NCBI GenBank assembly: GCA_903929895.1
Contig: CAIYWM010000976.1
Location: 1-5,179, forward strand
DNA: 5,179 nt
Direction of reading: 5' to 3'
Source: an uncultured Alphaproteobacteria bacterium
GTDB taxonomy: Bacteria; Pseudomonadota; Alphaproteobacteria; Reyranellales; Reyranellaceae
A model generated the notes under the pieces. It made no database searches. It saw nothing but the letters and a program-made list of their open reading frames with translations, and was not told where the DNA came from. Made by a program: the position numbers and the translations under genes. Each line of letters opens with the position of its first letter. The stretch's first letter is position 1. Below, in pieces: positions 1 to 5,179 of the stretch.

Positions 1-794
1 AGGAACGGCATCTTGTTGATGCTGTCGGTCTGGTCGGGATTGATGTTCCAGATCCAGTCGGCCTTCTGCGCCAGCACCTCGGTCACCGCGGTGGCGAGGT
101 CGGGCACGAAGCGGACGTGCAGCTTCTTGATCGCCGGCACGCCCTTGGGCGAGCCCTTCCAGTAATCGTCGAAGCGCTCGAAGAACACTTCCTTGCCCTG
201 ATCGTTCTTCACGATCTTGTACGGACCCGCGCCGACCGGCTTGGCCGAGAAGCCTTCCGGGCCGACCTTCTCGCGATAGGCCTTGGGATGGATCGGCGTC
301 ACCATGGCGAGATATTCGAGCGCGGCGGGCGTCGGCCGCTTCATCTTGATGCGCACGGTCCAGTCGCCGGTCTTCTCGGCCTTGTCGATCCAGGCATAGT
401 TGGACGGCGTCGCCACCTTTGAGGCGGGATCGGCCGCCATGTTGATCGTGTAGACGACGTCGTCGGGCGTGAGGCCGCTGCCGTCATGGAACTTCACGCC
501 CTGCCGGATCGTAAGATCGAGCGTATTGTCGTCGGTGAACTTCCAGTCGGTGGCGAGCGACGGCTTGATCTCGAAGGTCGCGGGATCGCGATGCACCAGC
601 ATGTCCCACGCCTGGTGCGCGAGGATCAGGCCGGTGCGCTGGCTGTTGAAATACATGTCGACGTTGGGCACGGCGTCGTTGAACAGGATGCGCAACTGGT
701 CGGCGGCCTTCTGCGCCGACGCAGGCGAGGCGGCGGTGGCGCCCAGCAGGGCGGCCGTGGTCGAAAGCAAGGCAGTACGTCGGGTGATCTTCAA
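1..794 (-). CDS. ABC transporter substrate-binding protein, family 5 (partial, C-terminus off window)
   Basis: This is a periplasmic receptor that would deliver a peptide-like or other small solute to an ABC importer; the ligand cannot be told from sequence. About 264 codons are visible and the gene runs off the left edge; family members are usually about 500-550 residues, so roughly half is present. The start is a TTG at 794-792, with GGAGG five bases upstream at 804-800. It opens a signal peptide ([11 protein letters not shown], then a hydrophobic Ala/Leu stretch, with an ASA|Q cleavage site near residue 27) that contains a twin-arginine pair. The mature part shows the family hallmark near residues 99-112, [16 protein letters not shown], preceded by [19 protein letters not shown]. 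Further on is [11 protein letters not shown], also typical of the family. It is divergent from the pterin dehydratase gene. Permease and ATPase genes, if linked, would lie to the left. Family assignment is firm; substrate is unknown. Confidence 0.9.
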   Translation of the reverse strand, partial: MKITRRTALLSTTAALLGATAASPASAQKAADQLRILFNDAVPNVDMYFNSQRTGLILAHQAWDMLVHRDPATFEIKPSLATDWKFTDDNTLDLTIRQGVKFHDGSGLTPDDVVYTINMAADPASKVATPSNYAWIDKAEKTGDWTVRIKMKRPTPAALEYLAMVTPIHPKAYREKVGPEGFSAKPVGAGPYKIVKNDQGKEVFFERFDDYWKGSPKGVPAIKKLHVRFVPDLATAVTEVLAQKADWIWNINPDQTDSINKMPF

Positions 795-875
795 GAAAGC
801 CTCCGGTTTGTTGGGGGGAGCCTAGGCCGCTGCGACGCGATGAGGCAAGCTTCACGCCAACTGAGGAGAGAACAG
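795..875. promoter_or_regulatory. Divergent intergenic region between receptor and dehydratase genes
   Basis: These 81 bases separate two genes read in opposite directions, so they should hold both start regions. The Shine-Dalgarno of the leftward gene (GGAGG, complement of 800-804) and that of the rightward gene (GAGGAGAG, 863-870, five bases before its ATG) are clear. Between them lie a run of six G at 813-818 and the 8-bp palindrome GCCTAGGC at 820-827. I could not identify convincing -35/-10 boxes on either strand, so the promoter role is inferred from gene layout only. Confidence 0.4.
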
Positions 876-1163
876 ATGACCGCCAAACTCGCCGGCAAGG
901 CCCGCACGCAGGCACTCGCCTCGATCAAGAGCTGGAAAAAAGTACGTGGCCGCGATGCGATCCAGAAGAGCTTCAAGTTCGCCGACTTCAACGAAGCCTG
1001 GGGCTTCATGACCCGCGTCGCGATGGCCGCCGAGAAGGCCGACCATCATCCGGAATGGTCCAATGTCTACAACAAGGTCGAGATCGTGTTGTCGACGCAC
1101 GACGCCGGCGGCCTGTCGGAGAAGGACGTGGCGCTGGCCAAGATCATCGACTCCTTCGCCTGA
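876..1163 (+). CDS. phhB: 4a-hydroxytetrahydrobiopterin dehydratase (pterin-4a-carbinolamine dehydratase)
   Basis: This small cytoplasmic enzyme removes water from 4a-hydroxytetrahydropterin to give the quinonoid dihydropterin. It thereby recycles the cofactor used by phenylalanine hydroxylase and other pterin-dependent hydroxylases. The 95-residue length is typical of the PCD/DCoH family. The active-site signature is seen as EKADHHPEW at residues 53-61, with His57 and His58 as the expected catalytic pair. It is followed by [12 protein letters not shown] at 73-84, which contributes a third His (75) and Asp84. The ATG at 876 is chosen because GAGGAGAG lies five bases upstream and the family N-terminus fits. 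The frame stays open far upstream, but that stretch is antisense to the receptor gene. No phenylalanine hydroxylase gene is visible, so the partner enzyme is not shown here. The symbol is by family; phhB-type names are the usual bacterial ones. Confidence 0.95.
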   Translation: MTAKLAGKARTQALASIKSWKKVRGRDAIQKSFKFADFNEAWGFMTRVAMAAEKADHHPEWSNVYNKVEIVLSTHDAGGLSEKDVALAKIIDSFA

Positions 1164-1178
1164 GGGCTGACCATAGTC

Positions 1179-1298
1179 TTCAACCTCAGTTCAACTCAAG
1201 GTTACCTACCGGCGCCGCGCAAATTGATCAGCCCGCGAAAACAGGCGCTTCCGGGGCTGTGACAAGCGTGATCGTTGCTTCGTAACCGACCTGTAACC
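1179..1298. promoter_or_regulatory. Paired hexamer repeats with 11-bp period, possible regulator binding region
   Basis: The spacer between the dehydratase stop and the CusF-like gene contains TTCAAC at 1179-1184 and again at 1190-1195. It also has GTAACC at 1282-1287 and again at 1293-1298. Each pair has a 5-base gap, an 11-bp period, about one helical turn. An exact inverted copy of the second hexamer, GGTTAC, sits at 1200-1205, next to the first pair. Hexamer-N5-hexamer direct repeats are the binding-site layout of many OmpR/PhoB-family response regulators. The second pair ends 71 bases before the ATG at 1370, a sensible place for an activator site. No confident -10 or -35 was found. The repeats are seen directly; the regulatory role is inference. 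Confidence 0.35.
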
Positions 1299-1369
1299 AC
1301 TGGAAATCGGGCGGAGCCGTCCCAGATTGGAAGCCCTGAGTAGCGTTCAATTCTGGAAAGTTCAGCCCG

Positions 1370-1747
1370 ATGTCTACCAAGTCCTTCACGCTTGCTGCGG
1401 CGCTTGCCGCGCTGGCGCTTTCGCCCGTCCTCATCTCGCCGCTTTCGGCAGCCACCCTGCCGACCCTTGCCGAACCGGACGGCGACGCGGATGTGCAGAA
1501 CTGTACCGTCGAAACGCCGGATGACACGCCTCTCGGCAGCGGCCGGGTCGTGGCCGTCGATCCTGCCGCGGGTCGGATCACGCTGGAGTACCGTCCCTTG
1601 CCTCTGCTTCCCGAGGGCGGAGTGCGAGTCTTTGCCGTCGAGGATCCCACCATCCTGAAAGGTCTGAGCGCAGGCGATCGCGTGCGCTTCGATGTCGAAC
1701 GCGATGGCCGTCGTTATGTGCTGAGGCACCTGGAGAACAGCAACTAG
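1370..1747 (+). CDS. Exported CusF-like small protein lacking the metal-ligand residues
   Basis: A 125-residue protein begins with a Sec-type signal peptide (MSTKSFTLAAAL, a hydrophobic core to about residue 25, likely cleaved after LSAA near 28), so it should be periplasmic. Residues 58-121 resemble the small beta-barrel of CusF and related copper-binding proteins. They show GRVVAVDPAAGRITLEYRPLPLL, then a strand, then VEDPTILKGLSAGDRVRFDVERDGRRYVLRHL. In copper-binding members a His follows the ITL strand and a W-x-x-M-x-M segment comes next. Here the His position is Tyr74 and the segment reads PEGGVRVFAV (81-90), with no Met or Trp. Copper binding by the usual route is therefore unlikely. 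The mature part has one Cys (45) in an acidic linker. A weak Shine-Dalgarno (GGAAAG, 1355-1360) precedes the ATG by nine bases. No copper efflux genes are nearby. The fold assignment is fairly good; function is unknown. Confidence 0.75.
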   Translation: MSTKSFTLAAALAALALSPVLISPLSAATLPTLAEPDGDADVQNCTVETPDDTPLGSGRVVAVDPAAGRITLEYRPLPLLPEGGVRVFAVEDPTILKGLSAGDRVRFDVERDGRRYVLRHLENSN

Positions 1748-1759
1748 GACACAAGCCGC

Positions 1760-1794
1760 CCGCGCGCATGGCGAAGCCCTTCGCCATCGCGCGG
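1760..1794. terminator. Strong hairpin after the CusF-like gene, possible terminator
   Basis: Thirteen bases after the stop codon an inverted repeat can form a 15-bp stem with one bulged C (1767) and a 4-base loop GCCC (1776-1779). The inner arm ATGGCGAA (1768-1775) pairs with TTCGCCAT (1780-1787), and the outer CCGCGCG pairs with CGCGCGG. No T run follows on either strand, so it is not a classical intrinsic terminator. It could be a transcript-stabilising or Rho-related structure. A second, smaller hairpin (CTTTCG at 1814-1819 with CGAAAG at 1825-1830) lies downstream in the same 158-bp spacer. The rest of that spacer up to the GTG at 1906 shows only the GGAGG at 1892-1896. Confidence 0.4.
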
Positions 1795-1905
1795 CAAAAG
1801 CTGCGGAATGACCCTTTCGGGCCGCGAAAGCGCCCGCCGTTTCGAGTAGCCCGGCCCGGCGTCCAGGCGGATGCTTCCCCCAATCGATAATGGAGGAAAT
1901 GCATC

Positions 1906-2880
1906 GTGGCACACAGACGGACAGTCCTGCTTGGCGGACTCGCGGCAACGACGGCCCTGGCAGCCGGCTTCGGCGCCCGGGCCCAGTCCTTTCCGACCAA
2001 GCCCCTCCGCCTCATCGTTCCCTTTGCGGCCGGCGGCAATGCCGACGTCACCGCGCGCCTCGCGGGCGAAGGAATGTCGCGCAAGCTCGGGCAGCCGGTG
2101 CTGATCGACAACCGCCCCGGCGCAGGTGGGGTCGTCGGCCAGGAGCTGGTGCTGCAGGCACCCGCGGACGGCTACACGATGGTGATCGCGGCCTTCGGCA
2201 CGCTCTTCGTCTCGCCGCTGATGGCCGGCAAGCCGTCGATGGTGCCCTCCTTCGCTCCGGTGAGCATGCTGAGCACGGTTCCGATGATCGTCGTGGTGCC
2301 GGCCAACAGCCGCTTCAAGGACTGGCAGTCGCTGCTGGCGGCGGCCAAGGCGAAGCCCGGCACGATCAGCATGGGCCATGCCGGCAACGGCACGCCGAAC
2401 CATACCGATATCCTGCGCATCCAGGAAAACGAGAAGGTGAGCTTCGCGATCGTACCCTATCGCGGCTCGGGCGTCGGACTGAACGACGCGCTGGCCGGAC
2501 AGATCGACAGCTACTGCGATCAGCTCAGCAGCTCGCTCCCTCACATCAAGTCGGGCAAGCTGCGCGCGCTGGTCGTCGTCGGCGAGAAGCGCGCACCGGA
2601 ACTGCCTGACGTGCCGACCCTTGCCGAGACCGGCTGTACAGCCTTTGACGGCGGCACGACGTTGGGCCTCTTCGTAAGGCAGGACACGCCGCCGGCGATC
2701 GTCGCCACGCTCAACGCTGCCGTAGCGGCCGCGCTCGATGACGCGGCGATCAAGCAGAAGTTTGCCGAGCTCGGCGCGACGGTGCGTCCGTCGACACCGG
2801 AGGCATTCGCCGCCTTCCTCAAGACCGAGGATGCCGGGATCGGCGAACTCGCGAAGAAAGGACTGTTGAAGCCGGAGTAG
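1906..2880 (+). CDS. Bug/TctC family tripartite tricarboxylate transporter substrate-binding protein
   Basis: This is a periplasmic receptor of 324 residues, the normal length for the Bug family. These proteins bind carboxylates, amino acids or similar acids for TctAB-type transporters or act as sensors; the ligand here is unknown. The start is GTG at 1906, with GGAGG nine bases upstream (1892-1896); the nearby ATG at 1899 is out of frame. The signal peptide MAHRRTVLLGGLAATTALAAGFGARAQ has a twin-arginine pair and a cleavage site near residue 26. Family motifs follow in order: FPTKPLRLIVPFAAGGNADVTAR (29-51, with Asp47 in the ligand loop), LGQPVLIDNRPGAGG, ADGYTMVI, VPYRGSG, and the C-terminal lobe with LPDVPTLAETG. 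Two cysteines (204 and 244) are present. No tctA or tctB gene is seen; orphan Bug receptors are common in this family. It is convergent with the TAXI receptor gene. Confidence 0.95.
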   Translation: MAHRRTVLLGGLAATTALAAGFGARAQSFPTKPLRLIVPFAAGGNADVTARLAGEGMSRKLGQPVLIDNRPGAGGVVGQELVLQAPADGYTMVIAAFGTLFVSPLMAGKPSMVPSFAPVSMLSTVPMIVVVPANSRFKDWQSLLAAAKAKPGTISMGHAGNGTPNHTDILRIQENEKVSFAIVPYRGSGVGLNDALAGQIDSYCDQLSSSLPHIKSGKLRALVVVGEKRAPELPDVPTLAETGCTAFDGGTTLGLFVRQDTPPAIVATLNAAVAAALDDAAIKQKFAELGATVRPSTPEAFAAFLKTEDAGIGELAKKGLLKPE

Positions 2881-2892
2881 CCGGCTACTTCG
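2873..2892. repeat. Palindrome over the Bug gene stop codon, between convergent genes
   Basis: AGTAGCCGGCTACT (2876-2889) is a perfect 14-bp palindrome that includes the TAG stop at 2878-2880. As RNA it can form a stem from 2873-2880 with 2885-2892 (8 bp including one G-U pair on the plus strand) and a CCGG loop. It lies beside the 48-bp gap between the Bug stop and the TAXI stop, where transcription from both sides should end. No T run follows, so a bidirectional terminator is only a guess. The remaining gap to 2928 is GC-rich with nothing else recognised. Confidence 0.35.
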
Positions 2893-2928
2893 CCTTGGCC
2901 GCGCCCGGCCCCTCTGGGCTGCCGTTGG

Positions 2929-3927
2929 TTACGTGAGAAGGCCGATCTCGCGGTAGAATCGGGCGGCACCGGGGTGCAGTTTCTCGCGCCCCGGCACCAC
3001 GGCGACGGTATTGACGGCCGTCGTGTCGACGAGCTGCGGCGGCGGATTGCCGGCCTGCTGCAGCGCGTGCAGCGCCTTGACCGTGCGGTAGGCCACGGTC
3101 TCGTCGAGACCGGGACGGGCCAGCACGAAACTCCAGGAGCCAACAGAGGGTATGGCAGTGGCCTGCCCGGGGAAACTTCCGGCGGGCTGCGTGACGGGCT
3201 TGAGGAACGGGTGTTTGGCGAGGATGCGCCGGATCTCGTCGGCATCCGGCGCGATGAAGCGGGAGCCGTCCTTGCTCTTGGCCATGGTCATGAAGCCCGG
3301 CCAGCCATTGCCGCCACCCCACAGTGCGGCAGCCCGGCCGTCGAGCACCATCGCCGGGCCATCGCCGGCGCGCTCGAGATAGATCGGCTGGAAGTCCGTG
3401 GCCGCATCGAGGCCCAGTCCGTCCATGGCGTAGCGACCGAGGATCACCAGGCCCGAACCGCCGGCGCCCCAGGCGATCGGCTTGCCCTTGAGATCGGCGA
3501 TGGTGCGATAGGGCGAATCGGCCCGCACGACGAACATCCCGGCGGTCGGATACATCGCCGTCAGCACACGCAGGTCGGCCGGGGCGCGCCCCACGCCCTG
3601 CAGCGCCGCATGTACGACCTCGCCCTGGACCAGCGCGATGTCGAGCGTGCCGGCCTCGAGCATCGGCACGTTCTCGGTGCTGCCCTTGGTGTTGATGGCC
3701 TCGATCTCGAGCGCCGGATCGAAGCGGCGCACGCCCTCGACGAAAGCCGCGCCATAGACCGGAAAGCCACCGCCCGGCGTCGCAGTGCCAAGCCGGACCT
3801 TCACGGGCTGCGCTCCGGCCGGCCCGGAGGCCAGCTGCAGACCGCCGAGGGCCGCCGCCCCTGCAAGCACGTCGCGCCGGCGCGGGTGCGGCTTCGGTGT
3901 GTCTTCATCCCCGTGCGGCCGTGTCAC
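2929..3927 (-). CDS. TAXI family TRAP transporter solute-binding protein
   Basis: This is a 332-residue periplasmic receptor of the TRAP-associated extracytoplasmic immunogenic (TAXI) type. TAXI receptors normally feed a fused DctQM membrane protein; ligand unknown. The chosen start is GTG at 3927-3925, with AGGGGGG (complement of 3932-3938) four bases upstream and 11 bases after the preceding gene's stop. The frame is open further to 4056, but that part overlaps the DUF3297 gene and is not coding. The N-terminus is hydrophilic, then RRRDVLAGAAALGGLQL (16-32) forms a twin-arginine-like signal ending near AGAQ (37-40). Family features follow: VRLGTATPGGGFPVYGAAF, IALVQGEVVHAAL, MYPTAGMFVVRADSPYRTIADLKGKPIAWGAGGSG, and a C-terminal domain ending FYREIGLLT. 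No TRAP membrane gene is visible. It appears to be the last gene of the chrA run. Confidence 0.92.
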   Translation of the reverse strand: MTRPHGDEDTPKPHPRRRDVLAGAAALGGLQLASGPAGAQPVKVRLGTATPGGGFPVYGAAFVEGVRRFDPALEIEAINTKGSTENVPMLEAGTLDIALVQGEVVHAALQGVGRAPADLRVLTAMYPTAGMFVVRADSPYRTIADLKGKPIAWGAGGSGLVILGRYAMDGLGLDAATDFQPIYLERAGDGPAMVLDGRAAALWGGGNGWPGFMTMAKSKDGSRFIAPDADEIRRILAKHPFLKPVTQPAGSFPGQATAIPSVGSWSFVLARPGLDETVAYRTVKALHALQQAGNPPPQLVDTTAVNTVAVVPGREKLHPGAARFYREIGLLT

Positions 3928-3938
3928 TCGGCCCCCCT

Positions 3939-4181
3939 CTAGGATTTGGTCTCGAAGAACGGTTCGACGACGCCCTTGAGCTTGATGGTGAGCGGATTGC
4001 CCTTGCGGTCCACCGTCTTGCCGACGGCCACACGGATCCAGCCCTCGCTCACGCAATACTCCTCGACGTTGGTCTTCTCCTGGCCATCGAACTTGATGCC
4101 GATGCCGCGCTGGAGAAGCGCCTCGTCATAGTGCGGGCTCTTGGGATTGGTGGACAGTCGGTCGGGGAGGGTGTCGGTCAT
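3939..4181 (-). CDS. DUF3297 family protein
   Basis: This 80-residue protein matches the conserved DUF3297 family, whose function is not known to me. Diagnostic stretches are the N-terminal DRLSTNPKSPHYDEALLQR, then GIGIKFDGQEKTNVEEYC, SEGWIRVAVGK, and DRKGNPLTIKLKG near the C-terminus. There is no signal peptide or membrane segment, so it should be cytoplasmic. The single Cys (43) lies in EEYCVSEGW. The ATG at 4181 follows the chrA stop by six bases, and its Shine-Dalgarno (AGGAA) overlaps that TAG, suggesting translational coupling. The TAXI receptor gene starts 11 bases after its stop. Identity of the family is clear; any role with chromate transport or the receptor is not shown. Confidence 0.92.
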   Translation of the reverse strand: MTDTLPDRLSTNPKSPHYDEALLQRGIGIKFDGQEKTNVEEYCVSEGWIRVAVGKTVDRKGNPLTIKLKGVVEPFFETKS

Positions 4182-4187
4182 GGTTTC

Positions 4188-5179
4188 CTATAACATCAAT
4201 GCGTAGACGATGCCGGCCATCGAACTGGCCAGCAGGACCGGGATCATCCCGAAGCGGAAGCGGAATACAGCAACCGCACAGGCCGCCGCCAGTGCCACGG
4301 CCGCGACATTGGCGGACCCAAGTACCGGCACGTCGACGGTGGCGCCGAGCAGGCTGACCGGGCGCAACTCGGCGAACAACACCTGCAGCCCGAACCAGAC
4401 CGCGAGGTTCAGGATCACGCCCACGATCGCCGCGGTGATGGCCGCCAGAGCGCCCGACAGCGCCTTGTTGGACCGCAAAGCCTCGACATAGGGCGCGCCG
4501 ACGAAGATCCACAGGAAGCACGGCACGAACGTGACCCAGGTGGTGAGCAGCCCACCCAGGGTTGCGGCCAGCAGCGGGGACAGTCCCCCCGGGTCGCGCC
4601 AGGCGCCGAGGAACCCCACAAACTGCGTCACCATGATCAGCGGCCCGGGCGTCGACTCGGCCAGCCCGAGTCCGTCCAGCATCTCGCCGGCGGTGACCCA
4701 GCCATACTGTTCGACCGCCTGTTGCGCGACATAGGCCAGCACGGCGTAGGCGCCGCCGAAGGTCACCACCGCCATCTTGCTGAAGAACACCCCCACCGCC
4801 CCGAAGGCGCCGCCACCCCACACCACGGCAGCCGCCACCGGCGCCAGCCACAACACCAGGCACACCAGCGCGATGCGGATCGAGCGTCCCAAGTTGGGCA
4901 GCGTGTGCTCGGCTCCCTCGTCGAGGGCGCGGTCGGCGGCGCCCGCTGGAGCCGTCGATGCCGAGGCGGCCGGCCGCAGCTCCCAATAGCCGTAGAGGCC
5001 GGCGCAGACGATGATCAACGGGAAGGGCAGCCCCAGCAGGAAGATGCCGGCGAAGGCCAGTCCCGCCACCACCGCCTGCGGCCGGCCCTTGAGGCCGCGC
5101 TTGCCGATGCGCAGCAAGGCCTCCAGCACCACCGCCAGCACCGCCGGCTTCAGCCCGTAGAACAGGCCATCGACGAAAG
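4188..5179 (-). CDS. chrA: Chromate transporter ChrA (partial, N-terminus off window)
   Basis: This inner-membrane protein of the CHR superfamily is expected to export chromate and give resistance, though some members may carry sulfate or other oxyanions. The frame stays open to the right edge. The first visible residues, FVDGLFYGLKPAVLAVVLEALL, match the inside of the first CHR domain, so the GTG at 5141 is not the true start. About 329 residues are visible of the usual 390-450. They comprise the end of the N-terminal CHR domain, a polar Ala/Pro-rich linker (about visible residues 69-100), and a full C-terminal CHR domain. The domain hallmark is present as FFSKMAVVTFGGAYAVLAYV (about 131-150), followed by GLGLAESTPGPLIMVTQFVGFLGA (170-192). 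Several hydrophobic segments reach to the C-terminus ASSMAGIVYALML. DUF3297 follows six bases after the stop. Family identity is firm; true substrate is inferred. Confidence 0.93.
   Translation of the reverse strand, partial: FVDGLFYGLKPAVLAVVLEALLRIGKRGLKGRPQAVVAGLAFAGIFLLGLPFPLIIVCAGLYGYWELRPAASASTAPAGAADRALDEGAEHTLPNLGRSIRIALVCLVLWLAPVAAAVVWGGGAFGAVGVFFSKMAVVTFGGAYAVLAYVAQQAVEQYGWVTAGEMLDGLGLAESTPGPLIMVTQFVGFLGAWRDPGGLSPLLAATLGGLLTTWVTFVPCFLWIFVGAPYVEALRSNKALSGALAAITAAIVGVILNLAVWFGLQVLFAELRPVSLLGATVDVPVLGSANVAAVALAAACAVAVFRFRFGMIPVLLASSMAGIVYALML

Noticed and set aside
820..827. GCCTAGGC palindrome as an operator in the divergent region
   Set aside because: Eight bases of symmetry in a GC-rich spacer is too little to support an operator call without conservation data.
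486..875. Open frame on the plus strand extending the pterin dehydratase by about 130 residues upstream
   Set aside because: This part is antisense to the family 5 receptor. It lacks any match to the dehydratase family, and a strong Shine-Dalgarno with ATG at 876 gives the normal family length.
1202..1948. 248-codon open frame on the minus strand opposite the CusF-like gene
   Set aside because: Its product is Arg/Gly/His-rich with no domain or signal, and it covers the opposite strand of a better gene and its spacers. Long antisense frames are expected in high-GC DNA.
2974..3942. 322-codon open frame on the plus strand opposite the TAXI receptor
   Set aside because: It mirrors the receptor gene codon by codon, and its Arg/Gly/His-rich product has no recognisable motif. 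The TAXI reading has clear family motifs and a good ribosome site.
3928..4056. N-terminal extension of the TAXI receptor to an upstream start at 4056
   Set aside because: The extension overlaps most of the DUF3297 C-terminal half and carries no signal. The GTG at 3927 has a strong Shine-Dalgarno and places the signal peptide properly.
4126..4986. 286-codon open frame on the minus strand within the chrA region
   Set aside because: It is an out-of-frame shadow of chrA. Its product is Gly/Arg-rich without membrane segments, whereas the chrA frame has clear CHR-domain motifs.
5139..5141. GTG at 5141 as the chrA start
   Set aside because: The frame continues to the window edge, and the extra residues FVDGLFYGLKPA fit the first CHR domain. 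The gene is cut by the window rather than short.

Overview
This is a GC-rich window whose genes show the codon and amino-acid bias of a high-GC proteobacterium. An alphaproteobacterium is the best guess, perhaps a rhizobial or Reyranella-like soil or water organism. The guess rests on three things: the Bug/TctC and TAXI receptors, the small DUF3297 protein, and frequent GTG/TTG starts behind strong Shine-Dalgarno sites. The sequence alone cannot settle the genus. No RNA gene, insertion sequence, CRISPR array, integrase or phage gene was seen, and it reads as ordinary chromosome carrying transport and housekeeping genes.

Left part (1-1163): the N-terminal half of an ABC-type family 5 (peptide/nickel/opine class) solute-binding protein runs leftward off the window. 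It starts at an easily missed TTG at 794. Back to back with it, 81 bp away, is a complete 4a-hydroxytetrahydrobiopterin (pterin-4a-carbinolamine) dehydratase.

Middle (1164-2880, plus strand): a 206-bp spacer carries two pairs of hexamers, each repeated at an 11-bp period, and may be a regulatory region. It is followed by a small exported protein with a CusF-like copper-binding fold that has lost the usual metal ligands. A 158-bp spacer with a strong hairpin follows, then a complete Bug/TctC-type receptor with a GTG start.

Right part (2929-5179, minus strand): a tightly packed run of three genes is transcribed leftward. They are a chromate transporter ChrA (5' end outside the window), a DUF3297 protein and a TAXI-type TRAP receptor with a GTG start. 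The spacings are 6 and 11 nt, so they are probably cotranscribed. This run converges with the Bug receptor gene, leaving 48 bp between the stop codons, next to a 14-bp perfect palindrome.

The window holds receptors of three unrelated uptake systems (ABC family 5, tripartite tricarboxylate transporter, TRAP-TAXI) and none of their membrane permeases. The strongest leads are the ligand-less CusF-like protein, the chrA-DUF3297-TAXI arrangement, and the 11-bp-period repeats. I see no clear evidence of a wholly new defence or mobile system.
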